From assembly GCA_013287665.1 (NCBI GenBank), contig JABDDK010000002.1, positions 30,677-94,676 on the forward strand: a stretch of 64,000 nt of DNA, written 5' to 3'. Under the pieces are notes generated by a model that did no database searches, was not told where the DNA came from, and worked only from the letters and a program-made list of their open reading frames with translations. A program made the translations under genes and the position numbers. Origin of the DNA: Alphaproteobacteria bacterium (GTDB lineage Bacteria > Pseudomonadota > Alphaproteobacteria > UBA9655). Shown here in pieces: positions 27,065-35,644 of the stretch. How positions within the stretch are numbered: the first letter of the stretch is position 1; each line of letters starts with the position of its first letter.

Positions 27065-27136
27065 GCCCCCTTTGATAGAAAGCTTAGCTCTTGAGATTTC
27101 AAAAGTCTATCTTTTCGTGAAGGGGGCCTTTTTTTT
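27065..27136 (+). ncRNA. Long hairpin with U-tract: second terminator or small RNA 3' end
   Basis: GCCCCCTT (27065-27072) pairs with AAGGGGGC (27120-27127), and inside it GATAGA pairs with TCTATC, leaving an asymmetric bulge. Eight T residues follow. The stem is larger than a typical terminator and only 20 nt separate it from the preceding terminator, so a short RNA of roughly 90 nt between the two terminators is conceivable. No clear promoter was seen between them. Confidence 0.4.
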
Positions 27137-27183
27137 GAGGTTTGATATTCAAACTCAGAAGGAAGACAAAATGTCCCAATAAC

Positions 27184-27342
27184 CTACCAAAATGGGCAAT
27201 AAAAATACCGCTCTATATTCAACGCCTCCATCAACTTTGATTTTGCTGCATAATAAGCATCCCTATCCTCAGGTAGAAGATTTTCCCCCCGGCCTGCCTG
27301 AACGCCCGTTACATGACTTATAATTATGATGGCTGTGAGCAT
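27184..27342 (-). CDS. Possible 52-residue exported peptide
   Basis: A short minus-strand frame starts ATG CTC ACA and codes a hydrophobic N-terminus (MLTAIIIISHVTGVQA) with an Ala-X-Ala-like cleavage site. A 36-residue mature part rich in charged and aromatic residues follows, ending YCPFW. An in-frame stop lies just upstream of the ATG, but there is no good ribosome site. It sits downstream of a cluster of exported proteins on the same strand. It could equally be the remnant of a decayed relative. Confidence 0.35.
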   Translation of the reverse strand: MLTAIIIISHVTGVQAGRGENLLPEDRDAYYAAKSKLMEALNIERYFYCPFW

Positions 27343-27386
27343 CTGTCTTATATAAATCTATAGTGCCTTGATTTATACTTCTAAAC

Positions 27387-27968
27387 CTACTTCAATTCGC
27401 TCATGAGTTCTGCGGCTAGCCTTCGAACAACGGCATAATCATTCCATTTATAGGTCTCAAGGACTTTATGAGCGTCGTACAGTTCCTGGACTGTCTTCAT
27501 CTTCACTAGCAACTCTCTCATTCGGCTTTTTGCCTTTGTAATGGGACCACTGCAATCACCGCGGCTCCCAATAAATAAGTTAAAAGCTAAGTCACCTGCT
27601 TTAGCAGTTTCTGAAACAGTTTTGAGCGTAGGAATTAAATCATCGATCCTTTCAGCGGCTTTCTTCGTTGGTCCGCTACAGTCCGTTATGTTTATTAGAC
27701 CACGTATATCAGCATAGTACGTATAAGCTGTCCGACCAGCGAGGTCTATTTCATCAATTTGCGTTAAGGTAGGAATCAATTTATAAAGTGCATCCGCAGC
27801 CTTTTTCTTTGGATGTTCTCCCCGCCATGATCCCGGATGTTTTTGATAGACATCATATTCGACTTCAGAATCTTGAATGATCTGGTTCACGGTTTTATTC
27901 GCAGATCCTTGAGTTGGGGAAAGTAGAATCACCGCACAAAAACTTAAGATGGAAAGTTGTCTTAACAT
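27387..27968 (-). CDS. Exported protein of unknown function
   Basis: The 193-residue protein has a signal peptide (MLRQLSILSFCAVILLSPTQGSA). The helical mature part contains two related segments around DCSGPTKKAAERIDDLIPTL and DCSGPITKAKSRMRELLVKM, plus a looser first copy (KKKAADALYKLIPTL). So it seems built from three approximately 60-residue repeats, two sharing CSGP-K-A. The ATG at 27968 is chosen for its AAGGAG site. No known family was recognised. It is the last gene of the island's exported-protein cluster. Confidence 0.65.
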   Translation of the reverse strand: MLRQLSILSFCAVILLSPTQGSANKTVNQIIQDSEVEYDVYQKHPGSWRGEHPKKKAADALYKLIPTLTQIDEIDLAGRTAYTYYADIRGLINITDCSGPTKKAAERIDDLIPTLKTVSETAKAGDLAFNLFIGSRGDCSGPITKAKSRMRELLVKMKTVQELYDAHKVLETYKWNDYAVVRRLAAELMSELK

Positions 27969-28118
27969 AGTAAACTCCTTATTAAACATTTATTACATAT
28001 CGTACCTTAGATTGGAACTGGCTCTGAATCAAGTCGCGTAAACCCTTAGTTTTACTCATAAATGGCGATTGGGATTTTAGGTGATGGATAAAACCTCTCA
28101 ATACCTGAGCCATGGTCG

Positions 28119-28472
28119 CTATATCCCGAGCTGTTTAGCATCCTTCAGAAGTGTGGCCCATATCCTCGCACGTTCTTTCTCAATTCTGTCTTGCTCTTCG
28201 TATAAACGGTCTAAGTTTATGCTCACAGGTTTAGCTCTTTCTAACTCAGCTTCAAGACGTGCTAAATTTATGCTTGAAGTCTTTTGGCTTTCTTGAGCGT
28301 CATAGGCAAGCTCAAAATTCCGGCTCTTTTCACTTTGCTCTTTGGTAATTGGACGAGAACATACCCTATGTCTATTCTCTTCACTTTCAGGAGTATTATT
28401 CCCCGCCCCTACAGTTGGGTTATTGCTCAATCCTAAAAGTATAGTCAGTGCTAAATTCTTCTTCAAACTCAT
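28119..28472 (-). CDS. Small exported protein with coiled-coil-like tail
   Basis: The 117-residue protein has a signal peptide (LKKNLALTILLGLSNNPTVGA) and a mature part made of charged helices rich in Glu, Arg and Leu, likely a coiled coil. It contains two short internal copies of INLARLEAELE / INLDRLYEEQD. The start at 28472 is 9 nt after GAGG. It follows the 28494-29267 gene by 21 nt and should be in the same operon. The function is unknown. Confidence 0.6.
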   Translation of the reverse strand: MSLKKNLALTILLGLSNNPTVGAGNNTPESEENRHRVCSRPITKEQSEKSRNFELAYDAQESQKTSSINLARLEAELERAKPVSINLDRLYEEQDRIEKERARIWATLLKDAKQLGI

Positions 28473-28493
28473 AATATTATTCCTCATTTTAGT

Positions 28494-29267
28494 TTAATCC
28501 TTTTCCATCTTTTGACGTTCTTGAGTTATTTTTTCACTCTCCTGTAAGGCGTAGAAAGAAGTCCATTCTATGTTCATCCACTCATCTCTACTCCCTTTAA
28601 GAGGTATAGAACAAATGCCAGCGTTAGACGTTGTGGCATATAAGATTTCAACAGAATCCGTTTCTTGTGATTGATTCGAAAAAGAAAGGTCGTTTAAGAG
28701 ATCACCGTTCTCATCGCTGATAATGAAACAGTGAGTGATGGCTGCGGTATGATAATGATGCCTTTGATCCTTACAATAAGAACCGTCCTCCTGATCAAAA
28801 CAGCCACACATAAGGCTGCTACACTGGGGTTTACTGATGTGATCGGTCAGGAAATTAGCAATTCTATCCATTGATTCGCGAACAATCATGATCCGAAGGC
28901 CCTCTGGTTGCCTTGTAAAATACGATAAATCAAACGGGTTAGGATTATAAACTATGGGAAGAACACGGAAAAAACTTGCACCACTACACTGCATGCTGTG
29001 ATCTGGATATAGCTTGCATTTTTCCACAACGAGATCCCTCATACTCAATTGAGTAACAGTGACAGCATATGTTCTTGGCTCTTCAAGAAATTTACTTGTC
29101 TCAGTTACTTTAGCAAAGCTGACTTTTCTCTCTGGGTCAAATAATGTTCTTAAAACCCGTTGCTTAACACCTTCCTCCACAATAGCCTTAAATCCACCTC
29201 CTGCAGTAAGGTCGTTGCAGGTTAGTGTCCCAAGTATAAAAACTAAATAGACAATACGTTTAATCAT
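28494..29267 (-). CDS. Exported protein of unknown function
   Basis: The 257-residue protein has a signal peptide (KRIVYLVFILGTLTCNDLTA). Its mature part has several Cys (CKLYPDHSMQC, CSSLMCGCFDQ, YCKDQ), suggesting disulfides in the periplasm or outside the cell. The central LVYNPNPFDLSYF-like segment and the C-terminal helix (ESEKITQERQKMEKD) give no family. The start is supported by GAGG 7 nt upstream. It is in the island's exported-protein operon, between the Sel1-like gene (29307-30449) and the small coiled-coil gene. Confidence 0.65.
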   Translation of the reverse strand: MIKRIVYLVFILGTLTCNDLTAGGGFKAIVEEGVKQRVLRTLFDPERKVSFAKVTETSKFLEEPRTYAVTVTQLSMRDLVVEKCKLYPDHSMQCSGASFFRVLPIVYNPNPFDLSYFTRQPEGLRIMIVRESMDRIANFLTDHISKPQCSSLMCGCFDQEDGSYCKDQRHHYHTAAITHCFIISDENGDLLNDLSFSNQSQETDSVEILYATTSNAGICSIPLKGSRDEWMNIEWTSFYALQESEKITQERQKMEKD

Positions 29268-29306
29268 TTTAACCTCATTAAAATATTTAGAATAACAGCA
29301 GCACCC

Positions 29307-30449
29307 TTACTTTCTCTCGATCTTCATGAGCCGAGCAAAACGATAGGCAATGCTTGGACTTTCCTTGCCATAATGAAAATGACCTTTCTTGATCGCATTG
29401 AACGTTGCAGCAATTTCAATATCGGTTGGTTTAAGGTCGATCATTCTCTTTTCAAGCTCAGAGAGACAAGCCTGCCGCATTGTATTATTCCTCTGTATCC
29501 AAGTTTTAAAGATTACACTGAAATCAGATTTCTGAATCCTTTCGTGGTTATTTGGGTCTGTGGATTGGTTGGAGGCGCTCAGAACTTTAACATGGTCATA
29601 GTCAGGCATTGTATCTGCCTTAACTTCAGGAATTAATCCCAGCAAATACTGACAAAAGCTATCTTCTCTCGTAAGATAGTTTGCTACTTCATCATCGATC
29701 GTAAAAAAACGGCTATCATACGTACCCGTGATGCTCTGTCGCATCTCTGTGAGTAGGTCTATTGTTGATTGGAACGGCTTAGGTGGTTGGTACTCACGCC
29801 CATATTCGCTGTATCTTGCTTTTCTAAACTCGAATTCCGCATGATGTGTCTCGCTGAGTAAATTTTGTAAATATGTACGTCGTGTGGTTTCTGCTTGGGA
29901 GGCAGGACCTTCACTTCCGTACTTTAACTCTAATTTTGTATTTGGAGGAAGACAAGTATTTTTCTTCAGCAAAATAAAGTCGAGGGCTTGTAATCTCCTG
30001 ATATCTTCCGGTCTTGAAGAGTGGGGAGACGTTCTTATTCTCTCCAAAACGGATTCAAGCATGATAATCACGGCATCTTGATTTCCTTTGTTAATCCACG
30101 ATCCTAGAAATGCATCCGCACCCTCTAAGTCTGGCTCTTTACCCAGTCCACCCTCTTTCAACATGAAAAATTGGGTTAAAAGGGCCATGGGATCTTCCAT
30201 TTCACAGGCCTGAGAGATGAGTCTTTGAGCCGCTACAAAATCCTTAGAATGTTGAGCTTCAAAAGCCTCAAAAAGAATACTTCTTGCTTTGCGGGTGTCA
30301 CTTGGCCCCGAATGGAATTTGGAAGTCTTTGCTTTTTTATAGTCACCTGTATCTTCAGGAGGATTTTGCATCGCGTTCACGGATTCAGAAAGGAAGGAAA
30401 TGCAAAGTGCTGAGCTTAAAATCGCTGTACGAAATGTATCAAATGTCAT
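29307..30449 (-). CDS. Exported protein with Sel1/TPR-like helical region
   Basis: The 380-residue protein has a signal peptide (FRTAILSSALCISFLSESVNAM) and an Ala-rich helical region. The SILFEAFEAQHSKDFVAAQRLISQACEMEDPMALLTQFFMLKEGGLG stretch resembles Sel1/TPR solenoids, and a long helical tail follows. It is the promoter-proximal gene of a minus-strand operon of exported proteins. Upstream lies the 109-bp element shared with the FAD oxidoreductase gene. Sel1-type proteins often mediate protein-protein contacts and are common among secreted factors of intracellular bacteria; a host-directed role is inference. Confidence 0.65.
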   Translation of the reverse strand: MTFDTFRTAILSSALCISFLSESVNAMQNPPEDTGDYKKAKTSKFHSGPSDTRKARSILFEAFEAQHSKDFVAAQRLISQACEMEDPMALLTQFFMLKEGGLGKEPDLEGADAFLGSWINKGNQDAVIIMLESVLERIRTSPHSSRPEDIRRLQALDFILLKKNTCLPPNTKLELKYGSEGPASQAETTRRTYLQNLLSETHHAEFEFRKARYSEYGREYQPPKPFQSTIDLLTEMRQSITGTYDSRFFTIDDEVANYLTREDSFCQYLLGLIPEVKADTMPDYDHVKVLSASNQSTDPNNHERIQKSDFSVIFKTWIQRNNTMRQACLSELEKRMIDLKPTDIEIAATFNAIKKGHFHYGKESPSIAYRFARLMKIERK

Positions 30450-30472
30450 ATTTTCACCAATGTTAATTTAAC

Positions 30473-30581
30473 CAAATGATACCTATTAAATAGGCATCGA
30501 TTGGATAATTAATGAAATGGATGGTTGTTACGACTCGGATAATTCCCTAAATAGAGAAATTAGTAACATTCCCTAGGTGGG
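30473..30581 (-). promoter_or_regulatory. Shared upstream regulatory element, copy 1
   Basis: This element precedes the exported-protein operon and matches 37440-37543 closely. On the minus strand, reading toward the gene, it has two TAGGGAAT boxes 26 bp apart; the second is part of the conserved 20-mer whose plus-strand form is ACTCGGATAATTCCCTAAAT. About 50 bp later comes an AATCGATGCC / GGTATCATTTG dyad. TATCAT may be the -10 box; no good -35 is at the right distance, as expected for an activator-dependent promoter. Confidence 0.6.
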
Positions 30582-30586
30582 GTGAA

Positions 30587-32029
30587 TCATGATGGGTCGC
30601 AGGCTTGAATCCTTGCATCGTTGTAACACTTATGAGCAATATTCAACGGCGTCATATGTTCAAAATGACGAAGGGTTATAAATGTAACGAAGTTGACAGC
30701 TATTCCAACAATGGCTGCGTCAAAGTTTTCTGAGGCTCCGATAAGCAAAGACCAGGAAAGCATGCCACACACTCCTGAAATGCTGCTGAGCCAAAAAGTT
30801 CGGGGTGTGGCTTTATATCCAATAATTCCACTCACGAGGGGAACTAATATAAACGGTGTCCAAAAATTATAGGCATAAAGAAGCGCATCAACTGCGCTTT
30901 CGCTTTTCAAGGCAAAAAATCCACCACTTGCGCCTAATATAAATGTGGCACACCTTGTTAACCAAAGTTCAGATTTTTCTGAGAGAGCTGATTTATGAAT
31001 AGGTTTCCAGAAATCATGGATGACGGACACAGCCGCAGCATTCAAGAAAGAATCTGCTGAGGACATTAATATAGCCATCACACCAACAATGGCTAAGCCC
31101 TTCAATCCATCAGGCATAACGGTTAGAATCACATGAGGAAGAGACAGGTTTGCATTCAGATCTGGCGCTATCACAACAGCAATAAGACCAATAAAGCCAA
31201 TGACAAAGAAAAAAGGAATAGATACTAACCCACTGAGAAAAGTTCCTCGGACTGTATCTTTAATGGTGCGGCCTATTAAGAGTCTCTGCACGTAAGGTGG
31301 AACAAGGGTCTCACCAAAGAAGAAGGTCAAAAACCATCCGACTAGAGTGAGTGTGGGCATCGACGTTAGCATGTTTCCATGGGCTTCGGGCAACTTTGAC
31401 CATAACAATTCAAGCCCGCCAACATATTGAAGCCCGAAATAGGCTACAGGAGGTATAGTAACCATCAAAACGCAAAAATGCACGGTGTCATTCATCACGA
31501 TGGATCTCATCCCCCCAAGGGTGGAATAAAAGATAACGACAATGGCACCAACGAAGATTCCGAGGGATGGAGAAATCCCCAGGAGAATATGGGTAATATA
31601 ACCAAAAGCGCAGAATTGAGCCCCAGCCACGCCTGTACACACCAATGCTCCTGCAATTCCAGTGACTACCTTTGCGTGCTTACCATAGAGTTGGCCCATG
31701 ATATCTCCAACGGACATCTTCTTCTCGAAAGTCCCCATACGAGGGGCTATAAATTTAGCAATAAGAATTTCTTTGAGACTAAAGCCCCATACGGCAAGGA
31801 CGAATGAAAGCCCTAAAGTAAAGACTTTCTCGCTCAGGCCAATTGAAAACCCGCCCCCAATAAAGGAAGCTGATAAGGTAGCAAAAACAAAAAACCCCGA
31901 GTACCCTCGTCCACCAATGGAATAATCCTTGAGGCTTTTAACAGATTTGCTCGCCCGAATGCCTATGCCCAAAATAATCAGCAAATAAGCCCAAAAGAAG
32001 ACAAGATCAAGCGCTGTGAAGTTAATCAT
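30587..32029 (-). CDS. Sodium:solute symporter family (SSS) transporter
   Basis: The 480-residue membrane protein has about 12-13 hydrophobic helices and the SSS signatures: DYSIGGRGYSGFFVFATLSASFIGGG in the N-terminal half and the Na2-site segment MSSADSFLNAAAVSVIHDFWKP. It couples uptake of an organic solute to Na+. Homologues include proline, pantothenate and sialic acid permeases; the substrate is not predictable. It is transcribed toward the exported-protein operon and directly abuts copy 1 of the shared element. Its promoter is in 32030-32139, where no repeat was seen. Confidence 0.85.
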   Translation of the reverse strand: MINFTALDLVFFWAYLLIILGIGIRASKSVKSLKDYSIGGRGYSGFFVFATLSASFIGGGFSIGLSEKVFTLGLSFVLAVWGFSLKEILIAKFIAPRMGTFEKKMSVGDIMGQLYGKHAKVVTGIAGALVCTGVAGAQFCAFGYITHILLGISPSLGIFVGAIVVIFYSTLGGMRSIVMNDTVHFCVLMVTIPPVAYFGLQYVGGLELLWSKLPEAHGNMLTSMPTLTLVGWFLTFFFGETLVPPYVQRLLIGRTIKDTVRGTFLSGLVSIPFFFVIGFIGLIAVVIAPDLNANLSLPHVILTVMPDGLKGLAIVGVMAILMSSADSFLNAAAVSVIHDFWKPIHKSALSEKSELWLTRCATFILGASGGFFALKSESAVDALLYAYNFWTPFILVPLVSGIIGYKATPRTFWLSSISGVCGMLSWSLLIGASENFDAAIVGIAVNFVTFITLRHFEHMTPLNIAHKCYNDARIQACDPS

Positions 32030-32139
32030 TTCGGTCTCCGGTCAATTTATGTACTCACCCATATTCCTGACGGCATCATCGCCAGGTAATATGATTTATA
32101 CTGTTCTATATCACACTCTATTTTAAAAATGGAATATTT

Positions 32140-35100
32140 TTATTTACCAAATTCAAGATTCCTCAAATACCCACAAGATTTTTCAATAAGGGGATGATTT
32201 GGAGGCAGATGTTTTTTATAGAGATTAAGGCCTTCCACCAGGTTGGCCTTCGCTGTTTCCCGTTGATCTAATTCTTTATAAGTCATCCCAAGGGTAATCA
32301 AAACGCTGGCTAAGTCCCTAAAATTTTCAGGGAAATATTGCTTGTAATATTTTTTACTTTCTTCAAGAAGGGCAACGGCTTTTGTATTGCTCCCTAATTC
32401 TTTATGTACCGATCCTAAAAATGCCAAATCTCGAGCTATCCCAATATGATTTTGGGGAAAATGCATTTTATACCCTTGCAGGCTTTTGTCTAAGTAACTC
32501 TTGGCTTTTACATAATCCCCCAGATTTCTATAATTATAGCCAAGAAATCTGTTGGATAGGACGTCCGTACTCTCCGGTTTTGAAGGAACTTGATTCGTTA
32601 ATATAGGACGCGATAAATCAATAAAGATTTCAGTTACATCCGGTTGAGTATTCGACACATCATCTGAATCACTCTTTAATCTTTCCTCAAGAGCATTCTT
32701 GGCCTTACTCATTTCATTCAGCTCTAAATAAGCGCCCCCAAGGTGCCCCAAAACCCATGCAACATTGGTGTGACTGAGGGGAAGGTTCTTTTTATAAAGA
32801 TGCAAGCTTTCCTCTAGAAGAGACTTTGACTTCTCCACTTGCCCAAGCTCTTTATAGACGGTGCCGAGATCGTAGTATACAACCGCCAAATCCATATAAT
32901 GATTCGGCAAATGCTGCATATAGTATTTTTTCGTTTCTTCAAGATATGCTTGAGCTTTTGCGTGTTCTCCCAACTCTTTATGAACATTTCCCAAGTATCC
33001 CAAAGTTCTGGCAACACCAAGATAATTATCATGTAAATGGGTTCTATAAAGGTTAAGCCCAGTCTCAAGCTGCTCTTTTGCCTGAACATAGTTCCCCAAG
33101 TATCTATGTGTGAATCCCAAGTTAGCATTAACGAAGGCGATGTCACTCCAGTGGTTTGGGAACTGATTCTCTAGAATTGTCTGACTTTTCTGTAGGAACT
33201 TTTCAGAGTTTTTAAAATCACCCAGTTCTCGATAAATGTTGCCAAGGTAAGCAAGCACACGTGAAGTTTGTTTTAAATCATGAGGTGTGCACTTAAGCAT
33301 TGGCTCAAGATAGTTCTTTGCCTTAGCATAATCACCGAGGTAGCCATAAATCCACCCGAGTCCAATTTTAAGGGAATTAACCATAGGAACTGGAGTCATC
33401 TCCCCACATTCAAGGAATGATTCAGAAATGGTGATGAGAGGAATGAGTATGGCTGCATCTTCGTGTTCTATCGCTTGTGTCATGTATACATTAAGCGTAT
33501 TTGAGATGGACGATATAGAACGATGAATTTCCTGTTCGGGAAGTTTTTTCTTAAGGTAAGCAAGGGAAATTTTTTGTATTGTACGATGCATTGATAAAGT
33601 TGAGTTCTTTTGGGATGGCAACTTTTCATCCTCAGAAATGATCGAATATTTTTTACAGTGATACATAAATTTATCGACGATGACAGGATCCTTATGAAGC
33701 TTTAGCAACCCCTGTGGAATCGTTTGAGAATTAATCAAAGACATAAAGAGAATGAGCTCGGCAAAATCAGGATTTTCGTCTATCAGTTTGTCGAGAGTAA
33801 GGGCAATAATATGAAGCCTATTTATTTTATAAGGACCTGAATCCATCAAAATGCTTTTCTGCAGGTTAATAAATTCTGCTTTTGATTCTGATAAACTTTT
33901 TAGATACTCCTCATACGTAACATTTGTCGTCATGAGATATTGAGCTGCAAGAGAAATATCTAAGGGATAAGGGGGGATCTCATTTAAAAACTTGTGGAGC
34001 TGCTCTTGTTGTGCAGCCTTAGATCCTGAAATTGTCTGAAAAAGAGTTAGTTTTTCTGAAGCGTTGAGCTCGCCCACTTCAATCGTATGCCCAACAAGAT
34101 TATTCATGCGGATATTTTTATCTCGAGATGTTAAGAGAACAGAACCAGCACCCCAAACATTGATGTCATTTGGTATATACTTTTGAAGAGAAGACAAGTT
34201 CTCCATATTGTCGAAAACTAAAAACCAGTTGGGTCGCTGCTTTAACTTTTGCCGGATGAAAGCAAGCAGCTTTGCTTCTCGCTCAGCATCATTCTTCGAA
34301 CCATCAAGCTCTGCTAACGATTTCACATCAGCTTCTGAATTACAGATGGCTTGAGCAAACTGCTCATATGACTTGATCAAACTCTCTTTCGTCTCAGCAT
34401 TAAATTCCCAAATAATTTCAGACGAGCTGGAACGTGCGATTTGCCTTGCTAGAGTTGTTTTTCCAGCGCCTCCAATCCCTAACAATAATGTTGTTTGAAT
34501 CTTATGAGGCGAGTTAAAGCTTTCTTTTATAGCTGCAAGCAATTTTTTGCGATTGAGCATTTTATCCTCAGGGGGGAGATAGAGCTCAGCACTTAAAAGA
34601 GGATGGTAAAGTGAAGATTCCGAACTCTTTTTACCTAAAGAGATTGTTATTATAAAAGCCATGCAAATGAAGAGTATGATTCCTGACACGATGGATACCC
34701 CGGGTCTTGTTGTAAAAAGCTCTCTCACGCTGATCTTTTTATCTTGAGCTGCAATAGATGGTATCTCTGTGGATAAATGATTTTTGATAAAGTCACCAAA
34801 GTGAGCATCAATCTGTTTCTTTGAAAAATAGATCTTCAAAAAGGAAAGGAAGAACGAAAAATATTCCTCAAAATTATAAGTTTTTATAGTGAGTGAGTCG
34901 TTATTGGAGATGATATCCAATTCTTCTTTCGTAAATGAATTCTCCTGCAGAAATAGGGTCGAAGCTTCTTCAGAAGTCGAATGTTTTAAAGGGTCGATCC
35001 GAACAAGACTGCCATCCTTACTAAGATTTGGCAGAAGTTCTGTTTCCCCGACTTGGATGGGTGAGAGTTTGAACCCGGCACATTTTAAATGCTTTTGGAA

Positions 35101-35481
35101 AAGAGAAACCTCTTCCTGATGAGAGTTGTCTATCCAAACATACAGCGTAGGAGACTTCCCAGACATTTCAGGAAGCTTCTTCAATAAATTCTCAAATACA
35201 TCTTCTGCAATAAGACGGGTATGATAGATTTTCAAATAGTGATATTGAGGAGACTTCTCAACAAAATCAATAATACTCTCCCGAGAATTGCATGAAAGTT
35301 TTTGCATGATTCGACCAGAATGAAACTCAACCGTTTTGGGAGAGATATTAAAGAATGCAGCAATTTTCTTGGCAGAACGGCCACTTATCAAAAAGGAAAT
35401 GATATCAATTTCCCGACGAGAAAAGGGTATCTCATTGATTTTCGTTAAATGACTGATATAAAATTGGTGCGAAATCTGCAT
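32140..35481 (-). CDS. LuxR-HTH / transmembrane / STAND NTPase / TPR signalling protein
   Basis: The 1113-residue protein starts with a LuxR-type HTH (about residues 14-78, PFSRREIDIISFLISGRSAK and SPKTVEFHSGRIMQKL). An uncharacterised 180-residue region follows, then one predicted membrane helix (about 262-282, SIVSGIILFICMAFIITISL). An NB-ARC-like NTPase comes next, with Walker A GIGGAGKTT (335-343), Walker B FLVFDN (about 420-425) and an LLTSRD sensor. The C-terminal third is about ten TPR units of the kinesin-light-chain type (YLGNVHKELGEHAKA and similar). STAND proteins switch on when a ligand meets the repeat domain. The order HTH-membrane-NTPase is odd, because the NTPase would lie across the membrane from the DNA-binding domain unless the segment is not inserted. 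Confidence 0.8.
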   Translation of the reverse strand: MQISHQFYISHLTKINEIPFSRREIDIISFLISGRSAKKIAAFFNISPKTVEFHSGRIMQKLSCNSRESIIDFVEKSPQYHYLKIYHTRLIAEDVFENLLKKLPEMSGKSPTLYVWIDNSHQEEVSLFQKHLKCAGFKLSPIQVGETELLPNLSKDGSLVRIDPLKHSTSEEASTLFLQENSFTKEELDIISNNDSLTIKTYNFEEYFSFFLSFLKIYFSKKQIDAHFGDFIKNHLSTEIPSIAAQDKKISVRELFTTRPGVSIVSGIILFICMAFIITISLGKKSSESSLYHPLLSAELYLPPEDKMLNRKKLLAAIKESFNSPHKIQTTLLLGIGGAGKTTLARQIARSSSSEIIWEFNAETKESLIKSYEQFAQAICNSEADVKSLAELDGSKNDAEREAKLLAFIRQKLKQRPNWFLVFDNMENLSSLQKYIPNDINVWGAGSVLLTSRDKNIRMNNLVGHTIEVGELNASEKLTLFQTISGSKAAQQEQLHKFLNEIPPYPLDISLAAQYLMTTNVTYEEYLKSLSESKAEFINLQKSILMDSGPYKINRLHIIALTLDKLIDENPDFAELILFMSLINSQTIPQGLLKLHKDPVIVDKFMYHCKKYSIISEDEKLPSQKNSTLSMHRTIQKISLAYLKKKLPEQEIHRSISSISNTLNVYMTQAIEHEDAAILIPLITISESFLECGEMTPVPMVNSLKIGLGWIYGYLGDYAKAKNYLEPMLKCTPHDLKQTSRVLAYLGNIYRELGDFKNSEKFLQKSQTILENQFPNHWSDIAFVNANLGFTHRYLGNYVQAKEQLETGLNLYRTHLHDNYLGVARTLGYLGNVHKELGEHAKAQAYLEETKKYYMQHLPNHYMDLAVVYYDLGTVYKELGQVEKSKSLLEESLHLYKKNLPLSHTNVAWVLGHLGGAYLELNEMSKAKNALEERLKSDSDDVSNTQPDVTEIFIDLSRPILTNQVPSKPESTDVLSNRFLGYNYRNLGDYVKAKSYLDKSLQGYKMHFPQNHIGIARDLAFLGSVHKELGSNTKAVALLEESKKYYKQYFPENFRDLASVLITLGMTYKELDQRETAKANLVEGLNLYKKHLPPNHPLIEKSCGYLRNLEFGK

Positions 35482-35644
35482 ATCAATAATTCGATCTAAA
35501 ATAATATGAATAAGCCGGGACTATAGATTGCACATTCAAAAATGTCAAGTAAATATGAAGTACCTTTCAAGCTGAATTTAAATAAAAATGCAACTACGTA
35601 ACGATGGTGCATCGAAAGGATGCACCATCAATGGGTTTAACAAT

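Noticed and set aside
26585..27182. Plus-strand frames at 26585-26770 and 26958-27182
   Set aside because: The first lies in the phased ATCTAT repeats, the second in the two terminator hairpins; neither has a ribosome site or protein-like composition.
32140..33400. Repeated DNA pattern suggesting a CRISPR or tandem repeat
   Set aside because: The periodicity comes from TPR codons in the STAND protein, about 126 bp (42 residues) apart, with diverged sequence. No CRISPR array was seen anywhere in the window.
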